Counted from the stretch's first letter, positions 37,501 to 45,325 are shown. The stretch is DNA of 64,000 bases from Forficula auricularia (GCA_024734495.1 JALMQS010000061.1:7183321-7247320); one strand, 5' to 3'. Notes: generated from the sequence alone by a model not told the origin. Translations and numbers: made by a program.

Positions 37501-40500
37501 TTACACTAAAATCTTAGATTTTGACCTTATTTAAATTCTTTCTTGATATATTTGGTTTTTACCGTGAGTTGTATTTTAGAAAAAAATTCACTCAATTTTC
37601 AAAATAAAAAAAAAAATAACTCAAATCTTATTTAAAATGATTATTTTTAAATGATTACCAAATCAATATTTAAGTGAGTTATTAAAATGAATAAAAGTAA
37701 GATTAAAAATAATATTAAATTGAAAGTTTTTTGCCGAGAGTAGCAGAATTTTTATATATTGAAGGAGTACAATAAAAGAGTGTGACTTCTGCTGGAATTA
37801 TAAATTTTATTTATTTATAACGAGACTATAGTTTCGTGGGCTTTGCCCTCTTCATCAGTCTATTACAATGGATTCACAGGAATTAATTTATGAATTGGGC
37901 AAAGCCCTCGAAACTATAGTCTCGTTATAAATAAATAAAATTTATAATTCCAGCAGAAGATACACTCTTTTATTGTCTCCTTCAATTAAAAATAATATTT
38001 ATAAACAAATTAATCAAGAAACTAAGAGATAAGAGCTTTCACTTTAAATAGAAATATAGCTATTAATTTTGTCCATTATTATAAATAAGGCCACTGAGAA
38101 GGTATCATATTATTAATTATTATATTTCCTGGATATATTTCTCGCATTATGGGAACCAAACTGTGATATCTTCCAGCGATAAACACGTCTCCAGCATCTA
38201 CAGTTGTTAAATCTGCTTTTTCTTCATCTAACATCGACATACATTCATCTTTGTTAGAAGCCTAAAATTTAGAGAAAATAATTAAATAATAAATACATTT
38301 TTTCGATTTCAATATAATTAAGAAATGGAAATAATTGCATATAAAGATCAAGTATAATTTTTAATAACAAATCCTGCCTGTTTTGAAAAATCATATTCAT
38401 ATATTATAATTATTAATCATTTAGCATAATGGATGGATTAGACTGTGTCAATTTTCCAAGTTTTGAGAAAAAAGGAACCAACTTCTTTAAGGCGTTCTGT
38501 TGCTTTAATTTTTTTAACTTGTACTTATAATCATCATCATCATCATCATCAGCCTGTCGATAGCGACAATCCACTGCTGAATATAGGCCTCTTCCATCAA
38601 ATGGAAGGGGGTTGGCATTAAGTCACCACGCTTGCCAGACGGATTGGTGACTAGGAATCAGATTATAGCCGGTCAAATATCAATGCAGGGACTCGGACTC
38701 GAACCCGGGACTCCTGCTTAGAAGGCTAGTGTCTTTAAGCTCTCGGCTAATCCGATTCCCCTTATAATATTTATGAAAAATAGAGTGTTTTTTTTTTTAA
38801 ATTATGTCACTAGAGACTATATTGTCGCCAAAATATTAACTTTATATTACGAAGAATTTAATGACCCAATCAAAGATCTTATTAAATATGTTTTATTTCA
38901 TGTTTGGGATGATTTCGCCTTTAAATCCTTCGTAATGTAAGGGTAAAATATTTATTATATAATTTATATAGTGATTTTTGGCACACATAATAGCCATTCG
39001 GCATAGTTTCATGGCAAAATCGCCCTATTTGCACTTTAGACTATGAATTCAAAATGTTAAAAAGTCAGAACTGACATATTTAGACAGATCTCTAAATAAA
39101 TGTTTATATAAAAAAACTATACCTTAGGTCCAAAATCCCAAAACTGTCATTAAGTATTTGTTTATTTATTTATATAATAAAACAATAATCTTTTACAGAA
39201 ACGTTATCTCAAAAGAGCCATATTTACAATTGTGACAATCTTAGCTTAAGGGTGGGATATACAGGGTGTCCATTCATACACCTCGCCTTAGTCCAGTCTC
39301 TTATCTTGTTCTGTAGTACTTTTATTTATTAAATAGTCTTCCAGTGTCATATTATTTTTTTATATGAGTGTAATAAGAGTGCTAGTCGATTTGCCAATTA
39401 AGATCCAGTTTTTCTGTATAGTTTGTTTAATGTCAGCTATAATTAGTCCCTGATAAATGTCTTTTAATCTTGCCTCTTCCGTCTCTTCGGCTATGGTTTT
39501 ACACATGTGTATTAATTGACTTGCTCTTTAAAGCATCAAAAAGAAATTTATATAAAGGAAAAAGAAAATTGTTATTGTTTTAAGGGCAGAATTAAGAATA
39601 ACAAATTGAAATGTCTCTGTGGCCCTTCTTCTAATTTTTGTGAAGAGTGAACAAGTATGGTGATTTTTTATGGGTGAGGTCCACTGAAGAAGAAATATTG
39701 CACAAAATTTCCGAAATATTTGAATAAAAAAAAAAACACCATTTAAAATTAAAAAAAAAACTGCTGAAAAATAAGCCTTTCATTTAATATTTAATATTGT
39801 TGTTATGGAAAGAAACTATTTTTCACATTTTTTCTACAACTTACGATCGTAATTTTAAGTAGCAGTTTTAAGTAAAGTGGACGGTGCTGCATTTCTTTTT
39901 CTTTAGAATGGTATTAATATGTCATATATGATAAAAACATGAATTTAGCAGGTTTACACTCTAAGGCGACGATATTGTACATTGGAATAAAAGCTCGCAG
40001 TAGCACTGAATATAATTATCTTTATTAATATCTTGTTATATTTATCAAATGTTTGTACTTCGATTATTTTTCATGGCTCTTAGTCTCGAACCATATTAGA
40101 GACTTCTCTTGAATGATAAAGTTTTCATCTTTGCCCTGCCAAGTCCATGATTCATATGTAATCAGGGGGGGATACTTTTCAATTCAATTACATGAAGTAT
40201 ATAACGGATATATTTATTTATATACTAGATGCAAGGCCCGCCTTCGGTGGGCCTCTTGCTAGCCAAGGGGCTTCGCCCCCTGGACTCACCATCACTTGAA
40301 CACTCCCTCTCCTCCATCTCCATCCCATCGACCCTCTCCCCAACCCCGGAACTTCTCCCCCGCCTCTGATCACCCTCCAACCCAGTAAACCTACCGCCTG
40401 GACCCTGCACCCCCTGGACGCCCACCTCCCAACCCCACATAGGTATATATAAGTTAAATGCTTCAAAAGTCCAAGCTTGCACTTATTACGATGTCATGAT

Positions 40501-42456
40501 AATTGCAAGCTCAGCTTCCTCAAATCAGTATGTAAGAGGCCTGGTGCAGCCAGAGAATTTAGAATCGTTTGGGCCGAAGTAGCTGTAGAATCGTTTCGGT
40601 GCAAGAATCTTTCGGAAGCTGAATCGCTGTAGAATCGTTTGAAGGCGGAATCTCTGCAGGATCGAACCCTACCGAATTGTGTTATACTTTAACAGTGAAT
40701 CTCTGCCCGAACAAAATCTGTGAGTAGCGGTCTCAATTATTGGACCAACAACAAAGGTATAACCCGTACATTTAATATCCTATACTTCAGCTGGTTCTCA
40801 TGGGTTTGTCTTACTATAATTTAGTTTGACCCAGAACGGTATAACCCGTATTAAATTACATCGACCCAGTATAAACTTTATAAACTCTAAACTTTATTCA
40901 AACATCTTCAAATAGTTCAAACAGTGTCGTGTCTATATTACGTGTGTATAAACATTTTTATAAAACTTAAACTCTAAAAGTGCATTAAGCATTATATATT
41001 AAATAAATTCTTAAATTTTATTAAAACAAATAAATCTCCTAAAAACATCCAGTTCCCACATTAGATTTAAAAGCCTAAATTAATAAATAAAGCTATCCAA
41101 GCACAACACCCAATAGCTCTACCACCTAGAGTTTTTGTACCCTTTAGTTTTTAAAAACTTGTGAGCTAAGGTCGCAAATATAACTTATATAGGTACAGAT
41201 ATAGGCACAAATCCCCCTTTAGTATCTTCCTGGAGCCCCACCCTACATAAAAACATACAGAGACAGAGACAAATGCCCTTTAGTAGCTCCCTGGACCCCA
41301 CCGCTACTTAACGCCACCGCAGCTACAGATTTGGCGGTTTTTAAATTTCGCCAATCTACACCTAAAATTTTTTAGATAAATCATAAAATATAATTCCCTT
41401 CTGTCAAAAAACAACTTGAATAGGTTCGGTTTATGATCTCGGTTTGATTAGATAAAAAAATGCGTTCCCAAACAAACCTTGCAAACAACTTGAATAGGTT
41501 CGGTTTATGATCTCGGTTCGATTAGATAAAAAAGCGGGTACATTAACACCACCGCAAGGTTTGTTTGGGAACGCATTTTTTATCTAATCGAACCGAGATC
41601 ATAAACCGAACCTATTCAAGTTGTTTGCAAGGTTTGTTTGGGAACGCATTTTTTATCTAATCAAACCGAGATCATAAACAGAACCTATTCAAGTTGTTTT
41701 TTGACAGAGGGGAACTGATTTATTCTATTTTATGATTTATCTCAAAATTTGTAGGTGTAGATTGGTGAAATTTAAAAACATCCAAATCTGTAGCAGCTAC
41801 TTGAATAGGTGGCTGTGGTGGCGTTAATACGTAAGTACCACCCCCACCTCCTAACCCTTGGGGGGGGGGGGCATACATAGAAACATAGATAGTTAGAGAC
41901 AGGCACAAATGCCCTTTAGTATATGTGATAGTTGTATGGCATATGTTTATTTGCATCAAGCATAGGACATGCTCATTGATTTCCTCTTCAAAATTTTAAA
42001 TTTTTGTTTATTTTTCAAATCTATCAACAATATTTTTGTATATAGTTTTTATCATTGTATGTATTATATTATATTACATACAAAGGGATTATATTTAGTT
42101 ATAAAGCTCCTGTCAGAGAAATAAATATTTAACGTGTTAATTAATTAATTACCAATTTGCAGTCCAATTTAACAGCAGCATTTCCAAAATGATATAAATC
42201 TCGAGGGACGGCATGTGCAAAGTTTTTACATTTTTTCAATTCTTCAGGTGTACTAGCACACCAGATCACTTTATCCTCGTCAATTTCATTTTTAAAATAA
42301 TCACCTGAAAAGAAGAAGAAATTGCTTGTTATTAAATTTCAAAGGTGGGGCTTAACCTAATAATATAACGAATATTTTAGCCTACTTACATGTAATTAAA
42401 ACAAAGAGATTAAATAAAACAATACATTTTAAAAAATTATTTATTACTTGGGCCAT
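19576..42456 (-). CDS. Transferrin, membrane-anchored insect type (Tsf2/Tsf3-like), 15 coding exons
   Basis: A two-lobe transferrin of 841 residues. Coding exons 5'-3': 42456-42390, 42304-42153, 38261-38129, 37384-37242, 36967-36850, 35517-35338, 33203-33051, 30071-29725, 27734-27570, 27503-27415, 25176-25010, 23599-23377, 23292-23105, 22489-22318, 19804-19576. It begins with a signal peptide ([16 protein letters not shown]) and ends in a hydrophobic tail ([14 protein letters not shown]) that could direct GPI anchoring. N-lobe landmarks: [55 protein letters not shown]-lobe: [40 protein letters not shown]. By eye the N-lobe keeps the liganding Asp, first Tyr and His but has Phe for the second Tyr; the C-lobe has His for the second Tyr and Asn for the His. 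Anion-site Thr/Arg are replaced in both lobes. An Asp/Arg/Asn-rich insert of about 75 residues lies in exon 8. Iron binding is doubtful. Confidence 0.93.
19805..20640. repeat. GC-rich and C-run repeat remnant in transferrin intron
   Basis: Repeated units of C-rich boundary plus TTGATAGTTGATTTTTACAG with GGAGAGAGT-type spacers occur near 19990, 20190 and 20300. The end near 20600 (GATGAGTGAGTGAGTG then TATATATA) resembles a common insect repeat end. No gene. Confidence 0.4.
20840..21330. repeat. Dispersed repeat, copy of the 14.1-15.3 kb family
   Basis: Shares GCGGCACGGGTTACCATTAT, AAAACGTGCTCCTTCATGG and GTTGTCCCTCACACTTTCGA with the repeat at 15.04-15.26 kb, in the same orientation. Only one arm is present here. 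Confidence 0.6.
21704..22084. mobile_element. Inverted-repeat hammerhead element, family A
   Basis: Arms TTTTTAATTAAATGGGACAA and TTGGCCCATTTAATTTAAAT flank the HHR-type cores, and GTATGTCTTCAGACAATACC and GAAGACATACTCTTTGGAAT pair further inside. An imperfect direct repeat (ATTATTGT followed by TAT and ATAATAA) lies at both outer ends, so a decayed target duplication is likely. It lies in the last transferrin intron. Confidence 0.6.
21801..21832 (-). ncRNA. Hammerhead ribozyme-like motif, family A
   Basis: Minus strand: CTGAAGA, stem II GTCGCT/AGTGAC with one wobble, GAAAC, then GTT. Stem III is the palindrome ACGT. Alternatively the AC-GTTT-GT hairpin followed by C gives a one-molecule stem III. 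It is in the sense orientation of the transferrin transcript. The inverse partner at 22014-22046 has lost CTGANGA and reads TAAAC. Confidence 0.7.
23785..24992. repeat. 1.2-kb fold-back repeat in transferrin intron
   Basis: Left TTGAATGTCAATATTTAAGG (23789) and GATATACAGGGTGATAAAGA (23877) pair in inverse with AATCTTTATCACTCTGTATG (24869) and CGATATTGACATTCAATTAT (24969). A second nested pair (CGAATCCAAAACATGTTTAT against AAACATGTTTTGGATTCGTA) surrounds a centre near 24320. No gene. Confidence 0.65.
26061..26091 (-). ncRNA. Hammerhead ribozyme-like motif, family C
   Basis: Minus strand: CTGATGA, short stem II GGA/TCC, GAAA, then TATAT and T. Stem III would be the palindrome ATATAT. The core is complete but stem II is only three pairs, so activity is less certain. 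Sense to the transferrin gene. Confidence 0.55.
26203..26233 (+). ncRNA. Hammerhead ribozyme-like motif, family C, partner
   Basis: Same core and stem as the copy at 26061-26091, on the opposite strand in the other arm of the same element; identical in sequence. Confidence 0.55.
27884..28655. repeat. Fold-back repeat in transferrin intron
   Basis: AGGGTGATTCATTTCTGCAA at 27885 pairs with TTTTGCAGAAATGAATCACC at 28632, and ATATCAATCTGCATATAGAA near 27936 pairs with CTATATGCAGATTGATATTT near 28588. The arms are nearly complete over about 380 bp each. No gene. Confidence 0.7.
28913..29455 (+). mobile_element. Deleted Tc1-like transposon
   Basis: Ends CACTGCGCTACAAAAAAAGT and, inverted, AAAAAAAGCGG and TTGAAGCGCAGTG, with TA on both sides (28911-28912, 29456-29457). 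Only 543 bp remain. It has inserted into another inverted repeat, whose arms (TTTAAATGGGTCAACATAGG near 28843, and TATTGAGCCGTTTAAACCC near 29567) carry decayed hammerhead-like motifs. Confidence 0.8.
29003..29223 (+). pseudogene. Tc1-like transposase C-terminal fragment
   Basis: Reads [20 protein letters not shown], then [19 protein letters not shown] and [11 protein letters not shown]: the last 70 or so residues of a Tc1 transposase. The catalytic Glu of NPIEH is Gly here, and everything upstream is missing. It differs from the intact Tc1 protein at 12685-13716 and belongs to another lineage. Confidence 0.8.
30130..30860. other. Transferrin intron, AT-rich, no gene seen
   Basis: A/T-rich intron sequence. 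A sentence-like repeat end (CTATCTACTCTTATTAAACTG then TATATATA and ATCTTAGTTCTATTTTGAAA) resembles the segment at 58080-58185 in inverse. No frame resembles a protein. Confidence 0.4.
30870..31065. repeat. G-rich repeat with CGAGCATTGCTCG hairpin
   Basis: A G-rich tract of about 120 bp is followed by ACCGAGCATTGCTCGGTGAC and then CCAGGTACTAA. The same hairpin plus GGTACT tail occurs at 24771 and, in inverse, at 57420-57460. A short hairpin followed by CTAA within about a dozen bases resembles Helitron 3' ends, but no Helitron gene is present. Confidence 0.45.
31140..31765. repeat. Dispersed repeat, inverse copy of 9.7-10.6 kb
   Basis: Holds TTGGTTGAGTTTAGTCG, CGTTTTTGAGATATTTCGAA and ATACTCTCTGTATGGTAAA, the reverse complements of blocks in the PIWI-intron repeat. 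It begins after a long G run. No gene. Confidence 0.55.
31830..32015. repeat. Short inverted repeat with decayed hammerhead-like core
   Basis: GATTTGACAAATCAGAGGAA near 31841 pairs with CCTCCGATTTGTCAAATCTA near 31995. Between the arms GCCA and TGGC flank a loop before GAAACGT (about 31937-31966), but CTGANGA is lost. Confidence 0.5.
32040..33030. other. Transferrin intron, AT-rich, no gene seen
   Basis: Long A/T runs and TTATTA microsatellite-like DNA. One notable hairpin, TATATTCATTAAATTT against AAATTTAATGAATATA, lies at about 32765-32808. No protein-like frame. Confidence 0.4.
33480..34330. repeat. Cluster of decayed hammerhead-element arms
   Basis: Three palindromic segments adjoin: 33722-33960 (GGTTCTAGGTGAAACATTTT left end, then arms CTTGAGCAAGATGCGAGGTA / TACCTCGCATCTTGCTCAAG), 34010-34310 (CACTAGACGGTTTCGATCAC against ACAAAAACCGTCTAGTGAA), and 33485-33525. 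Each has GAAAC next to a stem, but the CTGANGA strand reads CAGAGGA, CAGAAGA or CTGGGTC, so I do not call them ribozymes. Confidence 0.5.
34405..34965 (-). pseudogene. Non-LTR retrotransposon RT C-terminal fragment
   Basis: The minus strand reads [13 protein letters not shown], then [14 protein letters not shown], and in another frame [19 protein letters not shown] followed by a basic tail. This order (Y-x-T-V-I-x-P, then K-I-L/R-K-I-x-G, then ED-L) is the end of a LINE reverse transcriptase. Frames are broken and the catalytic part is gone. It lies in the transferrin intron between the exons ending at 35338 and starting at 33203. Confidence 0.7.
35578..36810. repeat. Outer inverted repeat around a nested TIR element
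   Basis: ACTGGAATTTTTAATTTTGA near 35592 pairs with TTAAAATTCCAGTTG near 36794, and CGTACAATTTTATTGTGAAA near 35699 with TTTCATAATAAAATTGTAC near 36679. The TIR element at 35726-36641 interrupts the centre. Confidence 0.55.
35726..36641. mobile_element. Non-autonomous TIR element, ends GTAAACGCTCCAG
   Basis: Perfect 22-bp terminal inverted repeats beginning GTAAACGCTCCAGTAATGGG. The 13-mer CCAGTAATGGGCC of the TIR recurs inside, exactly or nearly, near 36131, 36257, 36401 and 36437, in both orientations. No transposase is encoded. It lies in the transferrin intron between the exons ending at 36850 and starting at 35517. Confidence 0.8.
37003..37195. mobile_element. Hammerhead element, family A, compact copy
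   Basis: Begins TTCATTATTCGTGTCCATGA, like the complete copy at 61082, and ends CCAACTTCCTACGATTCC. The left arm is shortened, so the complement of the ribozyme (CTGGTTCGCTAACTTCTTC) lies only about 20 bases before the ribozyme itself. Confidence 0.6.
37091..37122 (+). ncRNA. Hammerhead ribozyme-like motif, family A
   Basis: CTGAAGA, perfect stem II GTTGC/GCAAC with loop GAACCA, GAAAC, then GTT. Stem III is the ACGT palindrome. Antisense to the transferrin gene. Confidence 0.7.
37717..37984. mobile_element. Inverted-repeat hammerhead element, family B, 15-bp TSD
   Basis: Exactly bounded by ATTAAAAATAATATT at 37702-37716 and 37985-37999. The left end reads AAATTGAAAG and GCCGAGAGTAGCAG, as in the two other family B copies. 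Arms pair over about 110 bp (ACTTCTGCTGGAATTATAAA against TTTATAATTCCAGCAGAAG). It sits in the transferrin intron that has the odd splice junction. Confidence 0.85.
37824..37858 (-). ncRNA. Hammerhead ribozyme-like motif, family B
   Basis: Minus strand: CTGATGA, stem II GAGGGC/GCCCAC (one A-A mismatch), GAAAC, then stem III ACTATAGT and cleavage base C. Stem III can fold as AC-GT with loop TATA or pair with another copy over eight bases. In sense orientation within the transferrin intron. The partner at 37890-37921 has lost CTGATGA. Confidence 0.75.
38528..38762 (-). mobile_element. tRNA-derived SINE with (ATG)n tail
   Basis: Reading the minus strand, the head contains GGATTAGCCGAGAGC (A-box-like), CTTCTAAGC (anticodon-loop-like) and GGGTTCGAGTCC (B box), as in a tRNA gene. 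After a body that includes GCCTATATTCAGCAG it ends in a TGATGATGATGATG run. The end resembles the tails of RTE-type LINEs in insects, so those may mobilise it. A related body fragment lies near 51440-51490. Confidence 0.7.
38780..39660. other. Transferrin intron, no gene seen
   Basis: A/T-rich intron. The stretch 39240-39330 (ACAGGGTGTCCATTCATACA) resembles a degraded transposon or LINE end, but too little remains to assign. Confidence 0.4.
39684..39721 (+). ncRNA. Hammerhead ribozyme-like motif, divergent
   Basis: CTGAAGA, stem II GAAAT/ATTTC with a ten-base loop, GAAA, then TAT and T. The core is complete but the stems are A/T-only. A degraded relative lies at 47470-47512 within a shared repeat that also holds GAAATGTCTCTSTGGCCC. 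Confidence 0.45.
40230..40440. repeat. GC-rich, C-rich repeat segment
   Basis: Starts with the palindrome GGCCCGCCTTCGGTGGGCC, followed by about 170 bp rich in CCTCC/CACC. It stands out sharply from the AT-rich surroundings. Open frames on the minus strand here are low-complexity artefacts. Confidence 0.5.
41310..41830. repeat. Fold-back repeat with 74-bp tandem units in both arms
   Basis: A near-perfect palindrome centred near 41555. In each arm a unit of 74 bp (starting CAACTTGAATAGGTTCGGTT at 41412 and 41486) is repeated about twice. Outer arms pair ACGCCACCGC with GTGGTGGCGTT. No gene. It lies in the large transferrin intron between 42153 and 38261. Confidence 0.75.
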
Positions 42457-42565
42457 TTTTTTAATAAATAAAAATAATAATAAATTAAAATCTAGATATA
42501 ATTAATGATGAATAATAAAAAATTAAGGTAAACAAGTGGCCATTGCCGCCGCCGCCCAAGAGTTG
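42457..42565. promoter_or_regulatory. Head-to-head promoter between transferrin and MARCH5
   Basis: The transferrin start codon (42456, reading left) is about 100 bp from the first recognisable MARCH5 5' exon (reading right). The spacer ends in GCCGCCGCC, rare GC-rich sequence in this window. The close divergent arrangement suggests a shared promoter; transcription starts are not known. Confidence 0.5.
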
Positions 42566-42658
42566 ATGTCACGTGACCAAATGTCAGCGGACAGAATTCA
42601 AAACAGACAAGAGAAGAAGACCATAAGGGAGGGGATTATTTATTTAGATTCAATCAAG
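42560..42658 (+). other. Probable 5' UTR exon 1 of MARCH5, with uORF
   Basis: GC-richer segment ending in AAG|GTAAGT at 42659. An ATG at 42566 stays open to the donor for 31 codons, but splicing to the next candidate exon (45326) runs into a stop after 13 more codons. It cannot be the MARCH5 start and would act as an upstream ORF. The 5' limit is unknown. Confidence 0.45.
42568..42577. promoter_or_regulatory. E-box palindrome GTCACGTGAC
   Basis: A perfect 10-bp palindrome with a CACGTG core. This exact decamer is the CLEAR consensus bound by TFEB/MITF-type bHLH-zip factors, and USF-type factors also bind it. It lies in the likely first exon of MARCH5, about 110 bp from the transferrin start. 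Function is inferred from sequence only. Confidence 0.5.
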
Positions 42659-43672
42659 GTAAGTCATAGAAAAGCAACATTTTGTCAATTCATTGTAAAA
42701 ATATTTAAATTATAACTAGAACAACTAGAGGTTCAATTTATCCCTATATATTTTTTTATTTTACATGTTTACTTGGTTATTAAACAATTTAGAGAAAATT
42801 TGTACAAATTATGATATCGGGGTTATACAGCGATTTTGTCAAACACATAAAATTTAGTAACCAAGAATGATTATAAATAAAAAAATATATTAAATATTGA
42901 ACATGATGATAATTTATTGTGTAATTGTACTGTAACATTAAAAAATTATCATACAATCGTAAAACAACGAAAAAGAAAATTTATTTAAAAATTTTACAAA
43001 GGGGGTCCTCCCTTATGAACATGGACGTAAGTTAGGGGGCAAGGAGGCAGTGCCCCCTACAAAACTCATTGCCCCCCTAGAAAAATCGCAACTAGATTAT
43101 TACTGAGCAGGCCCGATTCTATAACTGGTCAAAATGGGCACATGCCCAGGGGCGCATGGGTTTTGAGGCGTAAGGGGGCTCAAGAGAAGATTGGGGGGGG
43201 GGCGCACCTGTTTAATTTGCCCATAGGGCCACGAGGGTTAAAAACGGGGCATAACTTATGTATTTCTCATTAAATTATTACGTTACTTCCAAAATTTGTC
43301 AATTATACTAAAAAATTAGTTGATCTCTAATCGGTTACTGAAATTGAAACCTTGTGGTGGCTAATCAGCTGGCAGGAGGGAATTATAACTAGAACAACTA
43401 GATGTTCAATTTATCCCTACATACTCTTTTATTTTATATGTTTACGTGGTTGCTAAACAATTTAGACAAAATTTGTATGACAAATTTCCTATATCAGGGT
43501 TATACAGCGATTTTGTCAAACAAGTTAAATCTACTAAAATTTAGCAACCAAGAATGATTATAAATAAAAAAATATATTAAATATTGAACATCAAATTTTT
43601 TCGTATTAGATGAAGGAGGAGGTATCAGCCAAAGTTGGATGCGCTCATCTGGGTTCAATAAACCCTGAATAA

Positions 43673-43707
43673 AACGTTTCGGTCTGAATTTATTTGGCCA
43701 TCTTCAG
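43673..43707 (-). ncRNA. Hammerhead ribozyme-like motif, family E
   Basis: Minus strand: CTGAAGA, short stem II GGCC/GACC with one mismatch and a long loop, GAAAC, GTT. Stem III is the ACGT palindrome. Weak stem II lowers confidence. Confidence 0.55.
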
Positions 43708-44333
43708 TTAATTGGGCTACAAAATTTACAAATAGATGTTAACATTGATATATTTTATGTTTGTTATCATAATATTACAAGTTTGTAGCCCAATTAAGGT
43801 AGTTCTTACCCAAAAGTAAAAATTCAAGAAGTCTTCGAAACTTGGAATATATGTCATTAAAAGTAATAAACACACTGTTAAAATTTGAAGACGATTTACC
43901 ACACACAAACTTGAAATAATTGCAATTAAAAATGACATTTTTAACGTAGGGTAGATAGGGAAAGGGTGGGGATATGATCATTATTTTATTTTTTTTCTTT
44001 GAAGGACTTTCACCATCTTGATGAAAAACTAATATTTGTTAGAATAATATATTCGGAGTAACTTAAAAAAAAATTGAAATTATTTACCACATAGTTTTGA
44101 TAAAAATAAAACAAAACAAAACATATTTGGTCGATTATTTTTAGTGGGGGGATATAAGCACAATGGCTTGGAAACGATCCGGCTAGTATGTGTGTATCCA
44201 TATAGAGATTTCGTAGTGTGAGTGGACAGTCACGTTAAAAAACATAACCTAAGATTTTAGTTCCGTTCATATTTATAGAGTGGTTACGAAGCTAAAACTT
44301 TTTGTCTGGATTGTCGCGAAAGAACCTCCTTAA

Positions 44334-44368
44334 CTGAAGATATCCAAATAAATTCAGGCCGAAACGTT
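44334..44368 (+). ncRNA. Hammerhead ribozyme-like motif, family E, partner
   Basis: CTGAAGA, stem II partly open (TCC against GGCC), GAAAC, GTT. Sense to MARCH5, within its first 5' UTR intron. Confidence 0.5.
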
Positions 44369-45325
44369 TTATTCAGGGTGTTTTATTGAACCCAGCGCAT
44401 CCAACTTTGCCTGATACCTCCTCCTTCATCTAATACAGTTTCATTACAGCCACAAACTTTAACTACATTCTAACAACATCAAATTTTTTTCTTTTGATAA
44501 TATAATTTATTATGTAATTGTACTGTAACATAAAAAAATTAACATACATTTTAATCGTAAAATAGATTAAAATTTTACAAAGGATCCCGTCTTATGAACA
44601 TGGGCGTAGTTAGGGAGGAGAGGGCATGCCCCTAAAAAAACTCATTGTCCCCCTCCCCCTAGAAAAATCGAAACCCCATTATTACGAAGAATCACTTTTA
44701 TGTATTTCTCATTAAATTATTTCGTTACTTCCAAAATTTGTCAATTCTACTAAAAAGTTAGGTGATCTCTAATCGGATTACTGAAATTGAAACCTTGTGG
44801 TTGCTAATCTGGCTGCCCCCCTAGGAAAACTCCCTAACTATTCCCAAAATTCCCTGAATATTTATTTGATTTTGATAGAACAATAAAATTTGATTTCCGC
44901 GGAAAATTATGCTTATTAAAATCCACTAAAATAGATAAATATATTTAAAGTTATTGATAAAGGTAAATCAAATAGAATAGAGAATAGATATTTGCTTATA
45001 TTCTACCAAATCGCGTGATAAATTAAATCTTTTCCTTTCTAACCTCTTTTGCTTTCACACCATTTCTTTTTTTTTTTCTTTTCAAACCCAGAACAGAAAT
45101 CCGGTTCCGATAAATGACGGTTTCACGTTCTGATCATTTGACAGTCAGCTTATTCCTTACCTATTTTCTATTTTAAGACTAACATGTTCTCCTAAGAATA
45201 TCAGAGTTTTTAAAATCTATCTCATTTAAAACAAACCTCTTTATAATAATTTTAACATTAAAAATATATAGAACTAATAAATCATTACGCAACATTTATT
45301 ATATATATTTTTTTTATTTTTACAG

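Larger units (their letters stand above)
43602..44474. mobile_element. Inverted-repeat hammerhead element, family E, 15-bp TSD
   Basis: The direct repeat AACATCAAATTTTTT lies at 43587-43601 and 44475-44489. Because the host sequence is a tandem duplication, the empty site can be inferred from the flanks. Arms pair GAAGGAGGAGGTATCAG with CTGATACCTCCTCCTTC, and CAAAGTTGGATGCGCT with AGCGCATCCAACTTTG. Each arm holds one hammerhead-type core. No transposase or reverse transcriptase is encoded. Confidence 0.85.
42709..44880 (+). repeat. Tandem duplication (about 0.67 kb) split by an insertion
   Basis: Unit 1 (42709-43380) begins AATTATAACTAGAACAACTA and includes GGTTATACAGCGATTTTGTC and CTTATGAACATGG. 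Unit 2 begins at 43381 with the same 20-mer, stops near 43601, and resumes at 44490 through CTTATGAACATGGGCGTAG to GAAACCTTGTGG. The break is the family E hammerhead element with its duplicated target. Confidence 0.75.

Noticed and set aside
38129..38145. U12-type AT-AC donor (ATATCC) at the transferrin exon 3 end
   Set aside because: The match to ATATCCTT is partial, there is no AC acceptor in the right phase, and no branch motif lies close to the acceptor.
38690..38762. Functional tRNA gene
   Set aside because: A and B boxes are recognisable, but the acceptor and anticodon stems do not pair, and it continues into a SINE body.
40218..40482. Two overlapping minus-strand open frames in a GC-rich island
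   Set aside because: Low-complexity translation of a C-rich repeat; no splice or domain support.
42566..42658. ATG-initiated frame as the MARCH5 N-terminus
   Set aside because: Splicing to 45326 meets a stop; splicing to 48155 reads AAG then TGA. It fits an upstream ORF only.
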